The notes under the pieces are model-generated. The model saw only the letters and a list, made by a program, of their open reading frames with translations. It ran no database searches and was not told where the DNA came from. Source: Cupriavidus sp. YR651 (GTDB lineage: Bacteria; Pseudomonadota; Gammaproteobacteria; Burkholderiales; Burkholderiaceae). From it: a DNA stretch of 64,000 bases. The stretch is from positions 24,406 to 88,405 of the forward strand of contig NZ_FMYZ01000017.1 in assembly GCF_900101625.1 (NCBI RefSeq), written 5' to 3'. Positions 1-9,299 of the stretch are shown here, piece after piece. The position numbers were made by a program, and so were the translations under genes. Positions within the stretch are counted from its first letter, which is position 1; each line of letters opens with the position of its first letter.

Positions 1-190
1 TTCTTCTAAGGTTGCGCGGTTTCAGGAAAGAGAAGGGGAAGCAGAAGGCCGACAATACGGCCTGAGGTCGTGCCGACGCGCATCGGTAGCGCTCGCGCTT
101 GTGGGGAAGCACATATGTATATGTATTGCAGCGTGGTAGCTTGATCCCGGAAAACTACGCTGCAATCCGCAATCATTGATGCATGTCGCA
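1..190. other. Window edge, no supported gene
   Basis: A 61-codon minus-strand frame (6-191) begins right at the stop of the kinase gene. It looks like no known family, so I do not call it. A partner response regulator, if present, is outside the window. Confidence 0.5.
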
Positions 191-1507
191 TCAGGCCGCC
201 CTTTCGTGCGGAACCTGTACTATCAGGCAGAAGCCCTTACCGGGAGTGCTGTCGATGGTGAGGCTGCCGCCCAGTAGACGCGCGCGTTCCCGGATGCCAA
301 GAAGTCCCAACGATTTGCGTGGCCCGCTTGTGGATGGGATTTTGTCCCAGCCCACTCCATCATCTTGCACCTGCATCACAAGTTGGTGCTCTGATTGGAC
401 GAGCTGAATATGCACGGTGGTCGCGTCGGCATGCCGGACGACATTGCTTAACGCCTCCTGGACAATGCGGAACATGGCGATTGCCGTTTGCCCGGGGACG
501 TCACTATCGGCACCGTCCACGCTCACCGTCAATCCGTACCGATTGGCGAAATCATCGGCTAGCCACTCAATGGCAGGAATCATACCCAACTCGTCCAGCA
601 AGGCTGGCCGTAGGTCACTGGCAATGCGTCGAACCGACGCAACAGTATTATCGATTACGTCGTTTATGGCGCTAATCTCGCCTAATATGCCTGCTGTACC
701 CCTGCCCTCTTTGACGTCCGCGCCGAGCATTGCCATGTCCATCTTAAGCGCGCTCAGCCGCTGGCCAAGGTCATCGTGTAGTTCCCGCGCAATGCGCCGC
801 TTTTCCTCCTCGCGTGCAGCGAGTATTCCATCTGAAAGCTGCTGTAGGTCTTCCCGTGAGCGGCGCAGAGCCTCCTCCGCACCTACCCGCTCCGTGATAT
901 CACGCAGCATCACGGTGTACTGCTTGGCGCCTTCGTGGGCCGTTTGCGAGATGGATGCTTCGATAGCAAATTCAATGCCGTCACGACGCAAAGCGTAGAG
1001 TGCCAGTTGACGTCCCATCTGACGATCTGACACGCCCGTGTTCCCAAACCGGCGCACATGCTCTTCATGAGCGGCCCGGTAGCGCTCGGGGATGAAGTCG
1101 CTGAGAGGGCGGCCAATCGCCCGTTCGGCGGGCCAGGCGAACAGCGTCTCCGCCATTGGATTGAACAGCACTACACGCTGGTCACCGTCCACGGTGATGA
1201 TCGCTTCCATAGAAGAACGGATGATCCCCGCCAACTGGGCCTCGCGATCGGCAATACGTTGGAGATCGCTACTCAACGTGAGCTTCCTTTGCCACCCCCA
1301 GAACAGTCCCGCAGCGAGCCCGATGCCCGCTCCAGTCAAGAGCACCAGCGGCGCCAGCATCTGCCGATACCGTTCGACGGTAGCCATCAAAAAGCACCCG
1401 ACCGCGAGAAAGAGGACGACCGTTACACTGCCAATCGCCATAGCGAGGGAGCGAAAACAATTGAAAGGGGGCTGCACCTTGCCCGCGGGCGCCAAAGGCT
1501 TGCGCAT
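191..1507 (-). CDS. Membrane-anchored PAS sensor histidine kinase (NarL/DevS-type HisKA_3)
   Basis: Two-component sensor kinase. The chosen start (438 aa) gives a short cytoplasmic head and two hydrophobic segments (about residues 20-75), then a PAS domain that begins near IIRSSMEAIITVDGDQ and ends with a PAC-like ITER motif. A HisKA_3 dimerisation domain follows with the phospho-acceptor motif ELHDDLGQ, and then HATPase_c with N-box EALSNVVRHAD and G-boxes DDGVGWD and GLLGIRERA. This layout pairs with NarL/FixJ-type response regulators, which should lie just left of the window. A longer frame reaches 1708, but its first 67 residues are not kinase-like. DevS/DosS, which controls dormancy genes in mycobacteria, has the same catalytic core but GAF instead of PAS sensors. 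The signal sensed is unknown. Confidence 0.9.
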   Translation of the reverse strand: MRKPLAPAGKVQPPFNCFRSLAMAIGSVTVVLFLAVGCFLMATVERYRQMLAPLVLLTGAGIGLAAGLFWGWQRKLTLSSDLQRIADREAQLAGIIRSSMEAIITVDGDQRVVLFNPMAETLFAWPAERAIGRPLSDFIPERYRAAHEEHVRRFGNTGVSDRQMGRQLALYALRRDGIEFAIEASISQTAHEGAKQYTVMLRDITERVGAEEALRRSREDLQQLSDGILAAREEEKRRIARELHDDLGQRLSALKMDMAMLGADVKEGRGTAGILGEISAINDVIDNTVASVRRIASDLRPALLDELGMIPAIEWLADDFANRYGLTVSVDGADSDVPGQTAIAMFRIVQEALSNVVRHADATTVHIQLVQSEHQLVMQVQDDGVGWDKIPSTSGPRKSLGLLGIRERARLLGGSLTIDSTPGKGFCLIVQVPHERAA

Positions 1508-1866
1508 GGAATGAACAATGATTGTGACGGATTGTCTCTCGCCCCCAATATATAGGGTGACAAGAGCTAAAGCGAAATTTGACCTAGATATGCGCCGTAA
1601 TTGCCGCGTTCGCCGATGAGTGAGCGAATGCCGAAGTAGCCCGCTGACGACAGGCACCGCGGGTTCGCGGCATACCGAACCGCATCCGCCGCCTCTGGGC
1701 AGGAACAATTCCTCAACTCCTTGGCATTGCCGTTTGGTAGCCCGCGCCTAGGCCGCATCCCAGCCGTCGCCTAAGCCGACAGGCAGCACTACCGTGTCGA
1801 GTCGCATGCGATGAGTGTGCTTGATTGGCACTGTTTGCACGTCAATGACCCGGGTTCCATCCCAAG

Positions 1867-2808
1867 TTATCTTCGCCATCGCCCACTGATTTCCTGGTAC
1901 CGCCGGTCGACGTCTGCACGCTGACAAAGACCTGTTCCCGCACTCAGCAATGCGGCGGAAGCAGCCGCCACTCCATAGTGGAATGCCTCTTGCCTGTCCG
2001 CGCCCCGGTTCAGTGCCCAGACCATTGCGGCAAGAAAGCTGTCACCCGCCCCTATTGAACTGGCCACTGGTGTAGGCAAGGCCGGTGCACGCAAGGTCGC
2101 GTCCGCCGTTACCAGCAACGCACCCTGATCGCCGAGTGTAAGTGCCACCATCTGCGCACGCCCGTCTCGGATAACTTCCAACGCGGCATCGCGCCATTCA
2201 TCCTCCTCGTGCAATGGCAGAGCGGTTAACTCACGTAGCTCGCGCAGGCTCGGTTTGACTAGAAAGACTCCTTCGTTCAGTGCAGAAGCGAGCGCCGGCC
2301 CCGAAGAGTCCAGCACAGTACGCGTGCCGCGCTCGCGAGCCACGCGGGCAAGCCTTGCGTAGAAATCGACAGGAATCCCAGGTGGCAAACTGCCACTCAT
2401 TACCAGATATCGCGCCGGCTCTGCGAGCGCTTCTAGATAACCGATGCAACGCTCCCATTCATTCTGCGCGACGTTCGGCCCGGGCAGCACGAAGCGGAAC
2501 TGACGCCCCGTCGAAAGTTCGGTTACGGAGAAGTTTTCGCGGGTCTCGCCAGCAATCGCAAGGCGCACGGCTGCCAATTGCTCTGCATCGAGTAATTGCT
2601 GCAACAGCTGCCCGGTTCCTCCCCCGGCTAGATAGACGGCAAGGCAGTTCCCGCCAAGGCGGTGTATGACACGCGCCACATTGATTCCCCCTCCGCCCGG
2701 ATCTCGCCTCGCCTCGCTGCATCTTAGCTTGCGCGTATCGACCATCTGGTCGATCGTGATCGACAGATCGACGGCAGGGTTTGGCGTGATTGTCAGAATG
2801 TCAGTCAT
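1867..2808 (-). CDS. pfkB: PfkB-family phosphofructokinase (Pfk-2 / 1-PFK type)
   Basis: Cytoplasmic sugar-phosphate kinase of the ribokinase/PfkB superfamily, 313 aa, the normal size for Pfk-2. It opens with TLTPNPAVD-like residues (ILTITPNPAVDLSITID), has a glycine-rich substrate loop (GGGGINVARVIHRLGG), and ends with the anion hole and catalytic base motif GAGDSFLAAMVWAL, where Asp is the base. By family it phosphorylates fructose-6-phosphate or a close hexose phosphate (tagatose-6-P or fructose-1-P are alternatives). It stands alone between the kinase and a universal stress protein. A pfkB gene is also part of the mycobacterial DosR regulon (Rv2029c), which fits the rest of this island. 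The ribosome binding site is weak. Confidence 0.9.
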   Translation of the reverse strand: MTDILTITPNPAVDLSITIDQMVDTRKLRCSEARRDPGGGGINVARVIHRLGGNCLAVYLAGGGTGQLLQQLLDAEQLAAVRLAIAGETRENFSVTELSTGRQFRFVLPGPNVAQNEWERCIGYLEALAEPARYLVMSGSLPPGIPVDFYARLARVARERGTRTVLDSSGPALASALNEGVFLVKPSLRELRELTALPLHEEDEWRDAALEVIRDGRAQMVALTLGDQGALLVTADATLRAPALPTPVASSIGAGDSFLAAMVWALNRGADRQEAFHYGVAAASAALLSAGTGLCQRADVDRRYQEISGRWRR

Positions 2809-3066
2809 TACCCGTAGGGGATGGTATGAAGCCCAAGGCGAGTGGCGTGCTACTCACTAGTACGCCATGCGGCATTAGATGGCGCTCAACGGAATTTTGA
2901 GGCGGTGCGCGCCGCGTGACTCGGGAGGGGCAGTCCAATTTCTCGGATACTGCCCCGAATCTGATCGCGCCTTGTCGCATGGCTTTCCGACATTCCGAAC
3001 AGCGGCTCGGGGACGTTCTTCGTACCGCCGCCGTTGGCTGTTCGGAATGACGGCGCTTATCCGCAC

Positions 3067-3507
3067 TTACGCTGACGCAGCCTTCGGCTTGGCCAGCACC
3101 ACCGGGCACGGTGAATGCGCGATAACGCGGCTTGCTACCGACCCCATAACGGCGTCGAGAAACGCGCCACGTCCGTGCGTGCCCATGATGATGGCCTCGG
3201 CGTTGACCGACTGGGCGTATGCCACGATGCGCTCGGGCGCAAAGCCGACCAGGCCGTGCCAGACCGTTTCCACCCCAGCTGCCTGCAGGATGTCGATCAC
3301 AGATTTCATGACCCTGGCGTTTTCGTCGGCATGCCAGGCCTCAATGTCTTGCTTGGCGATATAGGACTTGACCTCGCCGGACACGTCGGGCATGCAGTGC
3401 ACGACATGCACACATATGTCCTCCCTGAACAGTTTCCGCCCTGCAACGCATCGCGCCGCAGCATCGCTATAGGCCGAGCCATCGGTTGCCAGGACAATGT
3501 TTTGCAT
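3067..3507 (-). CDS. Universal stress protein UspA family, single domain
   Basis: 146-aa single Usp domain. It starts MQNIVLATDGSAYSDAA and carries the ATP-binding signature G-x2-G-x9-G(S/T) as GTHGRGAFLDAVMGSVASRV near the C-terminus, so it is likely an ATP-binding Usp that forms dimers in the cytoplasm. A good Shine-Dalgarno (GGGAGGG) precedes the ATG. It is transcribed away from the P-type ATPase gene, and an FNR-like palindrome (3629-3642) lies about 120 bp upstream of its start, within the shared intergenic region. Confidence 0.93.
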   Translation of the reverse strand: MQNIVLATDGSAYSDAAARCVAGRKLFREDICVHVVHCMPDVSGEVKSYIAKQDIEAWHADENARVMKSVIDILQAAGVETVWHGLVGFAPERIVAYAQSVNAEAIIMGTHGRGAFLDAVMGSVASRVIAHSPCPVVLAKPKAASA

Positions 3508-3628
3508 CGCACCCTCCCATTACATGAATGTTGATGAAACGTCATCGACACGAATCGACATTCAGGCCATTACTGACGCCCGTGGTTATTACACTTTTCT
3601 AACGTATATGTGTTGCGCGAGCACGGAC

Positions 3629-3642
3629 TTGATACATATCAG
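3629..3642. promoter_or_regulatory. FNR/ANR-like palindrome TTGAT-ACAT-ATCAG
   Basis: Nine of ten consensus positions match TTGAT-N4-ATCAA. It sits between the divergent usp (start 3507) and P-type ATPase (start 3906) genes and could serve either one. The assignment to FNR is inferred from the motif and the low-oxygen gene content. Confidence 0.6.
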
Positions 3643-3905
3643 CATTGGCAGCAGCCCTCGGTGCTAGTTCACGGCTCATATGAACCGCAGTCCACTTGGG
3701 GGCTGAGGCGATCACGGGCTAAGGCAAGCGGCGCTGGCGTGGCCGGGAACGGCGGCCAACCGCGGTCATGGGCTACCCGCAAAGTCCAGCCCGATCAGCG
3801 CTGTTATCGGTCATGCACCTGTTGGACTAACATCACCATTACTGGGCACAGTGCCTAATTCGGCGCGCAGCCACAGCGCTAGTTTCGCAGGGGATCGGGT
3901 TCGCC

Positions 3906-6206
3906 ATGCACATCGGATTTCGCAAATTCGACCTCGGCTTATTGCCAGTCGCGGCCGGCACGCTGGGAGGTGGCGTGCTGCTCTTTGCCTTCGGCGCAGC
4001 GGTGCCCGCAAGGCTCGCCTGGGCTTCTGGCGCGCTGGTCGTCGCCGTGGCGCTTATCGTCGCCATTGTGCAGTCGTTGCGCCGTAAGGAGGCCGGAGTC
4101 GATGTCCTGGCCCTGCTGGCCATCGGGCTGGCGCTGGCGCTTGGCGAATTCCTCGCTTCCGCCGTGCTGGCCCTGATGATCGAGAGTGGCAGGGCGATCG
4201 AAAACTATGCGCAGGCCCGGTCAGAGCGGGAGATGTCCGCCCTGCTCAGCCGCGCCCCGCAGTCCGCCAACCGCTTCGAGGACGGCGAATGGCGTGCGAT
4301 CTCCCTCGATGTGGTCAGTCCGGGGGATCGTCTGTTGGTCAGGCATGGCGAAGTGGTGCCTGTCGACGGCGCATTGCTGGGCCAGGCAACGCTAGACGAG
4401 TCCGCCCTGACGGGTGAGTCGCTGCCACGGGCGCGCCTCGCCGGCGAGACCGTTCGCAGCAGTGTGCTAAACGCCGGTGCGCCGTTCGAGATGGTGGCAG
4501 CGACCACCGCAGCGGACAGCACCTTCGCCGGCATCGCGCGGATGGTGCGTACCGCCCGCGACGAGCGCCCGCCTGCAGCACGGCTGGCCGACCGTTATGC
4601 ACTTTGGCTGGTGCCTATCACCCTGCTAGTTGCTGGGCTTGCCTGGTTCGCCAGCGGTGAACTCGCGCGAGTGCTGGCGGTGCTGGTGGTTGCCACCCCC
4701 TGTCCGCTAATCTTGGCCGTTCCGGTAGCGATCGTGTCGGGGGTCTCGCGTTGTGCAGGGCGCGGCGTGTTGGTCAAGGGCGGTGGTGCGCTCGAGAGCC
4801 TGTCGCAAGTGAGCATCCTCTTCTTTGACAAGACCGGGACGCTGACGGGTGGCAGGGTCCGCCTGGCGGCCATCGAAAGCGCGCCCGGATGGCAAGCGCC
4901 CGACGTGCTGCGCGTCGCCGCTTCGCTGGCGCAAGCCTCAGGGCATGTTGTCGCCGAGGCCATCACAGCCGAGGCACGCGAGCGAGGCCTGACTTTGGAC
5001 CTGCCGACCGGCGTGGCCGAGACTGCCGGTGCCGGGGTTGCCGGACGGGTCGGCGAGCGCGCGGTAACGGTGGGGTCACCCGCCTTTGCCTGCGGCGGCG
5101 ATGCCGGGCCACCCTGGTGCCAGGCCATGCTGCAACGCGCGGCCTACGAGGGCGCCTCGGTCTCGCTGGTCACCGTCGACAGCGCGCTGGTCGGGGCACT
5201 GCAGTTCGTGGACCTGATTCGCATGGACACCCCGCGCGCGTTGCGCTTGCTGCGCAAGGCGGGCATACGGCGGCTGGCCATGCTCACCGGGGACCGGCCC
5301 GACGTCGCCGAGACGATCGGCGCGATGCTGGGAGTAACCGAGGTGCATGCCAACCTCTCCCCCACGCAGAAGCTTGCCGAGATCGAGGCGGCGCGTCGCG
5401 AAGGCATTGTGCTTATGGTGGGTGATGGCGTGAACGATGCGCCGGCCCTGGCCGCCGCCGATGTCGGCGTGGCCATGGGCGCACGCGGCGCCGCAGCATC
5501 GTCGGAAGCTGCGGATGTCGTGCTGCTGGTGGACCGGCTTGACCGGCTGGTGGACGCGGTGCGCATTGCCCGCCGGTCGCGTCGGCTGGCCGTGCAAAGC
5601 GCCATGGCCGGCATGGGCCTGTCGTTCGTTGCGATGGCGATTGCCGCGTTCGGCTACCTGCCGCCGTTAGCCGGCGCGGCGCTGCAGGAGGTGATCGATG
5701 TGCTGGTCATCGCGAATGCGCTGCGCGCCCTGCGCGCGGACCCTTCAGGGCCGGCAGAGCGTCTGTCCACGGCCGACGCTGAGCGTCTGAACCAGGAGCA
5801 CGCCGCGCTGGCGCCGCTAATGGAGCAGATCCGCAGCCTTGCGGACAGATTGCCAGCCATGCCTAGCCAGGCCGCGGGCACCGAACTGTGCCGCTTGTGC
5901 GCATCCCTCAGCGGGACTCTCTTGCCTCACGAACAGAATGATGACGCGCAGCTCTATCCACAGCTGGCGCGGCTGGTCGGGGGCGACGATCCGCTGGCGG
6001 CGATGAGCGGGATGCACCGCGAGATTTTCCGGGTAATCCGGCTACTGCAGCGGATGGCGGACGATTCACCGCCGGATGGGCCAGACGCCGGCCGCGTCAG
6101 GGAGTACCAGCGGCTACTTTATGGGCTCGATGCCGTATTGCGGCTGCACTGCGCGCAGGAAGATGAACTGTTCCATGCGCTGCGCGAAGATGCGCCGACG
6201 GAGTGA
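3906..6206 (+). CDS. Heavy-metal P1B-type ATPase with fused C-terminal hemerythrin-like domain
   Basis: 766-aa membrane cation pump. Transmembrane helices near residues 10-90 lead into the actuator domain (TGES near 168). The metal-site motif CPL is near residue 264, the phosphorylation motif DKTGT near 307 and the hinge GDGVND near 506, followed by the last membrane pair. It has no N-terminal HMA/CxxC metal-binding domain and uses CPL rather than CPC, so Zn/Co or another divalent ion is as likely as copper. After about residue 620 comes a roughly 140-aa helical region with His/Glu spacing of the hemerythrin type (NQEHAAL, LLPHEQNDD, GMHREIF, LHCAQEDELFHAL), which could bind a di-iron centre and sense O2 or iron. 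The start has AGGGGAT upstream. The gene stands alone. Confidence 0.88.
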   Translation: MHIGFRKFDLGLLPVAAGTLGGGVLLFAFGAAVPARLAWASGALVVAVALIVAIVQSLRRKEAGVDVLALLAIGLALALGEFLASAVLALMIESGRAIENYAQARSEREMSALLSRAPQSANRFEDGEWRAISLDVVSPGDRLLVRHGEVVPVDGALLGQATLDESALTGESLPRARLAGETVRSSVLNAGAPFEMVAATTAADSTFAGIARMVRTARDERPPAARLADRYALWLVPITLLVAGLAWFASGELARVLAVLVVATPCPLILAVPVAIVSGVSRCAGRGVLVKGGGALESLSQVSILFFDKTGTLTGGRVRLAAIESAPGWQAPDVLRVAASLAQASGHVVAEAITAEARERGLTLDLPTGVAETAGAGVAGRVGERAVTVGSPAFACGGDAGPPWCQAMLQRAAYEGASVSLVTVDSALVGALQFVDLIRMDTPRALRLLRKAGIRRLAMLTGDRPDVAETIGAMLGVTEVHANLSPTQKLAEIEAARREGIVLMVGDGVNDAPALAAADVGVAMGARGAAASSEAADVVLLVDRLDRLVDAVRIARRSRRLAVQSAMAGMGLSFVAMAIAAFGYLPPLAGAALQEVIDVLVIANALRALRADPSGPAERLSTADAERLNQEHAALAPLMEQIRSLADRLPAMPSQAAGTELCRLCASLSGTLLPHEQNDDAQLYPQLARLVGGDDPLAAMSGMHREIFRVIRLLQRMADDSPPDGPDAGRVREYQRLLYGLDAVLRLHCAQEDELFHALREDAPTE

Positions 6207-6573
6207 CTTTCGGCGCCGACGGTGTGATACATGGCGAGGCCGAGATGGCGTCACCAGATGCCTGTAATCGCGACGTGGACGTGCGCAACGCCGCCGAGCT
6301 GCCAGTTGCCCCCAGCGTCCTCACGGACATGCGAAGCGTCACATCGAGTGCCGGGCCATCCACTGCGATATCGCGCGTCTGGCTCTAGCCCTGAAAGCCG
6401 ATTGCCAGCACGTGGTGTCTGTCTGGAGAGAGTCGCAGCGAGCAAGTAGATGCACTGTTGAGTGCGCTGCGGGCCATTGTCGGCATACTCTGCAGTACGG
6501 CGGGGAATCAAGGCCCGACCCGGGGCGGCAGTTGACGTGGCGCGCACGTGTAAGCGGGCAGGCGGCGAGGAAT
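6207..6573. other. Intergenic, no supported gene
   Basis: About 370 bp between the ATPase and the APH-AAA gene. Frames here are short and unlike known proteins, and I see no clear terminator or regulator site. Confidence 0.5.
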
Positions 6574-8088
6574 ATGGATATTCAATGGGACGACGCGGCA
6601 TTGACGGCCGCCTTGCAGCAGCCGGACGCCTATCCGCACCCGGCACAACTAATAGAGGTCATCGAGACGCATATCTCGCGCGTCTTTCTAGCTGGCGACT
6701 TTGCCTACAAGGTGCGCAAGCCGGTGCGGTTCGACTTTGTCGATTTCTCCACCGCGCAGGCACGCCACGACGATTGTGAGACCGAGTTGCGCCTGAACCG
6801 CCGGTTCGCACCCGCCCTGTACCTGGATGTGGTGCCAATCGTTGCAGGCCCGACGTCGGGCTCGGTGCGCATCGGGGGCAGCGGCATGCCGATTGAGCAC
6901 GCGGTGCGGATGCGGCGCTTCGACCAACAAGACCTGCTCAGCGCAAGGATGGCTGCAGACCGGCTGGAGCACGGCCATATCGATGCACTGGCGCACTGCA
7001 TTGCAGCCCTTCACCAGGCGCAACCGCCCGCGGCGTATTCCGATGGCTTTGGCACGCCCGCCCGCATCGATGCGACGCTTGCCGAGTGCCTGGGTGGCAT
7101 CAAGCGGCTGGCGCAGGCCGAACACCTGGCCAGCCGCGTTGCCAAGCGGTCGCGCAGCGAGGCCACTCGGTTAGCCGGCTCGTTCCTGGCGCGCCTGCGC
7201 AATGGCCATGTGCGCGAGTGCCATGGCGATCTGCACCTGGGCAACATCGTGCTGTTAAACGGCGTGCCGACACCATTCGACTGCCTGGAGTTCGACGCCG
7301 CGCTGCGTTGGACCGACACCATCAGCGACCTAGCCTTTCCGGTCATGGATCTGCTGCACCATGGCCGACCGGCGCTGGCCTATAGGTTGCTCAACGGCTA
7401 CCTGGAACAATCGGGAGACTACGGCGCGCTGGCCGTCTTGCCCTTTTATCTTGCCATGCGGGCCTTGGTGCGCGCGCGCGTGATACTGGAGCAAGCCTGC
7501 CAGCAGCACGCTGCGGGCGCATCCATGGCACCGGCGCAGGCCGAGGCAGGCAGGCTGCTGGCGCTAGCATGGCGGTGCCTCAGCCGCCGTCGCGGGCCGA
7601 TGGCGCTGATGCATGGCCTGTCCGGCAGCGGCAAGTCCACGGTGGCCGCACAGATGAGCGAGGCCGGGGCGATGATACGCGTGCGTTCGGACGCGGTGCG
7701 CAAGGGCCTGCACCGCGGCGTGATGGCCGCGGGTGGCTGGTATACCGCCTGCGAAACGGCGCGGACCTACCGGCGCCTGCTCGCCGTCTGCCGGCTCGGT
7801 TGCCGCGCCGGCTTCCCGATGATTGCCGACGCCACCTTCCTGGCCCGCGCCGAGCGCGAGCGCTTTGCGGCCCAGGCCCGCCGCCTTTGCGTACCTTTCG
7901 CCATTGTCACCTGCGAGGCTAGCCCTGAGACACTGCGCGCCCGCATCGCCGCCCGTGCCCGTGCCGGCGAGGACCTCTCGGATGCCGACATCGGCGTGCT
8001 GGCCTGGCAGATGCGTACCCAAGATCCACTGACCGAAGCGGAGCGCACCTGCGTCGCTACACCGGCCAGCTTCATGGTACGCAGGTGA
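6574..8088 (+). CDS. Bifunctional APH-like / AAA P-loop kinase protein
   Basis: 504-aa soluble protein with two kinase-like halves. The N-terminal half is aminoglycoside-phosphotransferase-like, with the Brenner motif CHGDLHLGN near residue 215 and a downstream FDCLEFD metal/ATP Asp segment. The C-terminal half starts with a Walker A motif GLSGSGKST near residue 350 and resembles zeta-toxin/gluconate-kinase type P-loop kinases. The start at 6574 (GCGAGGAAT upstream) is preferred over an earlier in-frame codon at 6412, because similarity begins there. The substrate is unknown. The same two-domain layout occurs in Rv2004c, a mycobacterial DosR-regulon protein. Confidence 0.85.
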   Translation: MDIQWDDAALTAALQQPDAYPHPAQLIEVIETHISRVFLAGDFAYKVRKPVRFDFVDFSTAQARHDDCETELRLNRRFAPALYLDVVPIVAGPTSGSVRIGGSGMPIEHAVRMRRFDQQDLLSARMAADRLEHGHIDALAHCIAALHQAQPPAAYSDGFGTPARIDATLAECLGGIKRLAQAEHLASRVAKRSRSEATRLAGSFLARLRNGHVRECHGDLHLGNIVLLNGVPTPFDCLEFDAALRWTDTISDLAFPVMDLLHHGRPALAYRLLNGYLEQSGDYGALAVLPFYLAMRALVRARVILEQACQQHAAGASMAPAQAEAGRLLALAWRCLSRRRGPMALMHGLSGSGKSTVAAQMSEAGAMIRVRSDAVRKGLHRGVMAAGGWYTACETARTYRRLLAVCRLGCRAGFPMIADATFLARAERERFAAQARRLCVPFAIVTCEASPETLRARIAARARAGEDLSDADIGVLAWQMRTQDPLTEAERTCVATPASFMVRR

Positions 8089-8162
8089 CGCCAGGGCCGA
8101 CTTCATCCGAAGCCGTCCCGAGTTCGCTTGTATCGTACCCCGGCTTACCCCGTGGATCCGAC

Positions 8163-8176
8163 TTGACGGAGCGCAA
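8163..8176. promoter_or_regulatory. FNR-like half-degenerate palindrome TTGAC-GGAG-CGCAA
   Basis: It sits 90 bp before the nitroreductase start. One arm is TTGAC and the other (CGCAA) is the reverse complement of the TTGCG arm seen upstream of hsp20, groEL, bon and usp genes in this window. Suggestive only. Confidence 0.35.
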
Positions 8177-8266
8177 GCCACGGCCGGCGGCAGCGCCTAC
8201 ATTCGTCCATACAGGTGCCATGCGCAGAGCGCAGGCACCGCTCCTTGCAACAAATGCGAGCATCCC

Positions 8267-8932
8267 ATGGACGAACTGAAGCGCATCCCTTATCAGCCCA
8301 TCAAGGACCTGCTGCCACGCCCTGCCTCCGGCACGAGCGAGCGGGTCATCGCCCTGCCACAGCCAGACCGCACCAATGGCCTGCCGCTCATGGGGGCGCT
8401 GTGGCAACGCATGAGCACCCGTGAGTTCGACGACCAGCCACTGCCGCTGCAACAGCTGAGCGAGTTGCTGTGGGCCGCAGCGGGCGTCAACCGCTCCCAA
8501 GGCGGCGGCCGCACGGCCCCTTCGCCGCACGGCGAGGCGGTGATCGACGTCTACGCGGCGCTACCCGCCGGCCTCTACCGCTACGACCCGGTACACCATT
8601 GCCTAGCGCTGAAGCGCGCGGCAGACGTGCGCAGCATGACCGGCTACCAGGATTTCGTCGGCACGGCGCCGCTGGACCTGGTCTACGTCGCCAACCATGG
8701 CCGAATGCAAGACGTCCCGCCCAAGTTGCGCGAGACCTTCGCCGCCGCCGCGGCCGGCGCCATGGTCCAGAACGCCTATCTTTACTGCGCCTCGGCCGGA
8801 CTCGGCGCGGTGGTGCGCGGCTGGCTCAACCGGCGCCAGCTGGCCGAGCATATGTCGTTGAACGAGGACGAAGAGCCGATCCTGTCCCAGACTATAGGGC
8901 GCCCGGCCCCGCGCGGCAGCGTGCCGGTCTAG
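8267..8932 (+). CDS. SagB-type nitroreductase family protein (copy 1)
   Basis: 221-aa FMN-dependent oxidoreductase fold. Family landmarks are the N-terminal RxSTREF motif (RMSTREFDD), the helix LSELLWAAAGVNR, RTAPSPHGE (FMN phosphate contacts) and the late ASAGLGAVVRGWL segment. Such proteins oxidise NAD(P)H or act as SagB-like azoline oxidases; no substrate can be told from the sequence. A second copy lies at 18330-18935. Nitroreductases of this kind (acg/Rv2032, Rv3127, Rv3131) belong to the DosR dormancy set. The RBS is weak. It is followed 45 bp later by a small gene in the same direction. Confidence 0.9.
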   Translation: MDELKRIPYQPIKDLLPRPASGTSERVIALPQPDRTNGLPLMGALWQRMSTREFDDQPLPLQQLSELLWAAAGVNRSQGGGRTAPSPHGEAVIDVYAALPAGLYRYDPVHHCLALKRAADVRSMTGYQDFVGTAPLDLVYVANHGRMQDVPPKLRETFAAAAAGAMVQNAYLYCASAGLGAVVRGWLNRRQLAEHMSLNEDEEPILSQTIGRPAPRGSVPV

Positions 8933-8977
8933 GCATGCTGGCTGAATCGCCACTATCAGACAACAGGAGACAACGAC

Positions 8978-9220
8978 ATGATCAAGAGCCTCGGCAGTGC
9001 GGAACAGATCCGCAATGAGATTCTGCGGCGCCTGCAGGAAAACGCCGACCTCGGCGCCCCCTGTCGCGACTGCGAAATCCCATTACCGCAGCGCGTCGAT
9101 GCCGCTGCCAACGGCGGCTGCAACTGGGCCATCGAAGCCTTCCCTGCAGTCCCGCCGGCATGCTTGGCTACAGTCAAGGCAGTCACGACCGAGATGATGC
9201 GCGAGTACGACCTGCGCTAA
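8978..9220 (+). CDS. Small conserved-looking protein with CxxC
   Basis: 80-aa protein that I do not recognise. It has a strong Shine-Dalgarno (CAGGAGACAACGAC-ATG), a helical N-terminus (AEQIRNEILRRLQENA), a CRDC motif near residue 30 and two later cysteines. The spacing behind the nitroreductase (45 bp) suggests co-transcription. The cysteines could bind metal or be redox-active; this is a guess. It is probably real because of its RBS and base composition. Confidence 0.65.
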   Translation: MIKSLGSAEQIRNEILRRLQENADLGAPCRDCEIPLPQRVDAAANGGCNWAIEAFPAVPPACLATVKAVTTEMMREYDLR

Positions 9221-9230
9221 GAGGTCAGCG

Positions 9231-9255
9231 CGCCCCCGTCCGCTGGCGGGGGGCG
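9231..9255. terminator. GC-rich hairpin between convergent genes
   Basis: CGCCCCC (9231-9237) pairs with GGGGGCG (9249-9255) around an 11-nt loop, between the small gene ending at 9220 and the DksA-like gene ending at 9300. There is no clear T tract, so termination is only likely from position. Confidence 0.4.
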
Positions 9256-9299
9256 GCTGTCGCTTCCATCGTGGCAGCCCGCCCGGTATTTTCCAACCG

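Noticed and set aside
1567..1758. Upstream extension of the histidine kinase to 1708 and an overlapping 63-codon frame
   Set aside because: The added residues are not membrane or sensor-like and start without an RBS; the ATG at 1507 fits better.
5076..5597. 173-codon minus-strand frame opposite the P-type ATPase
   Set aside because: Antisense shadow; the ATPase has all catalytic motifs on the other strand.
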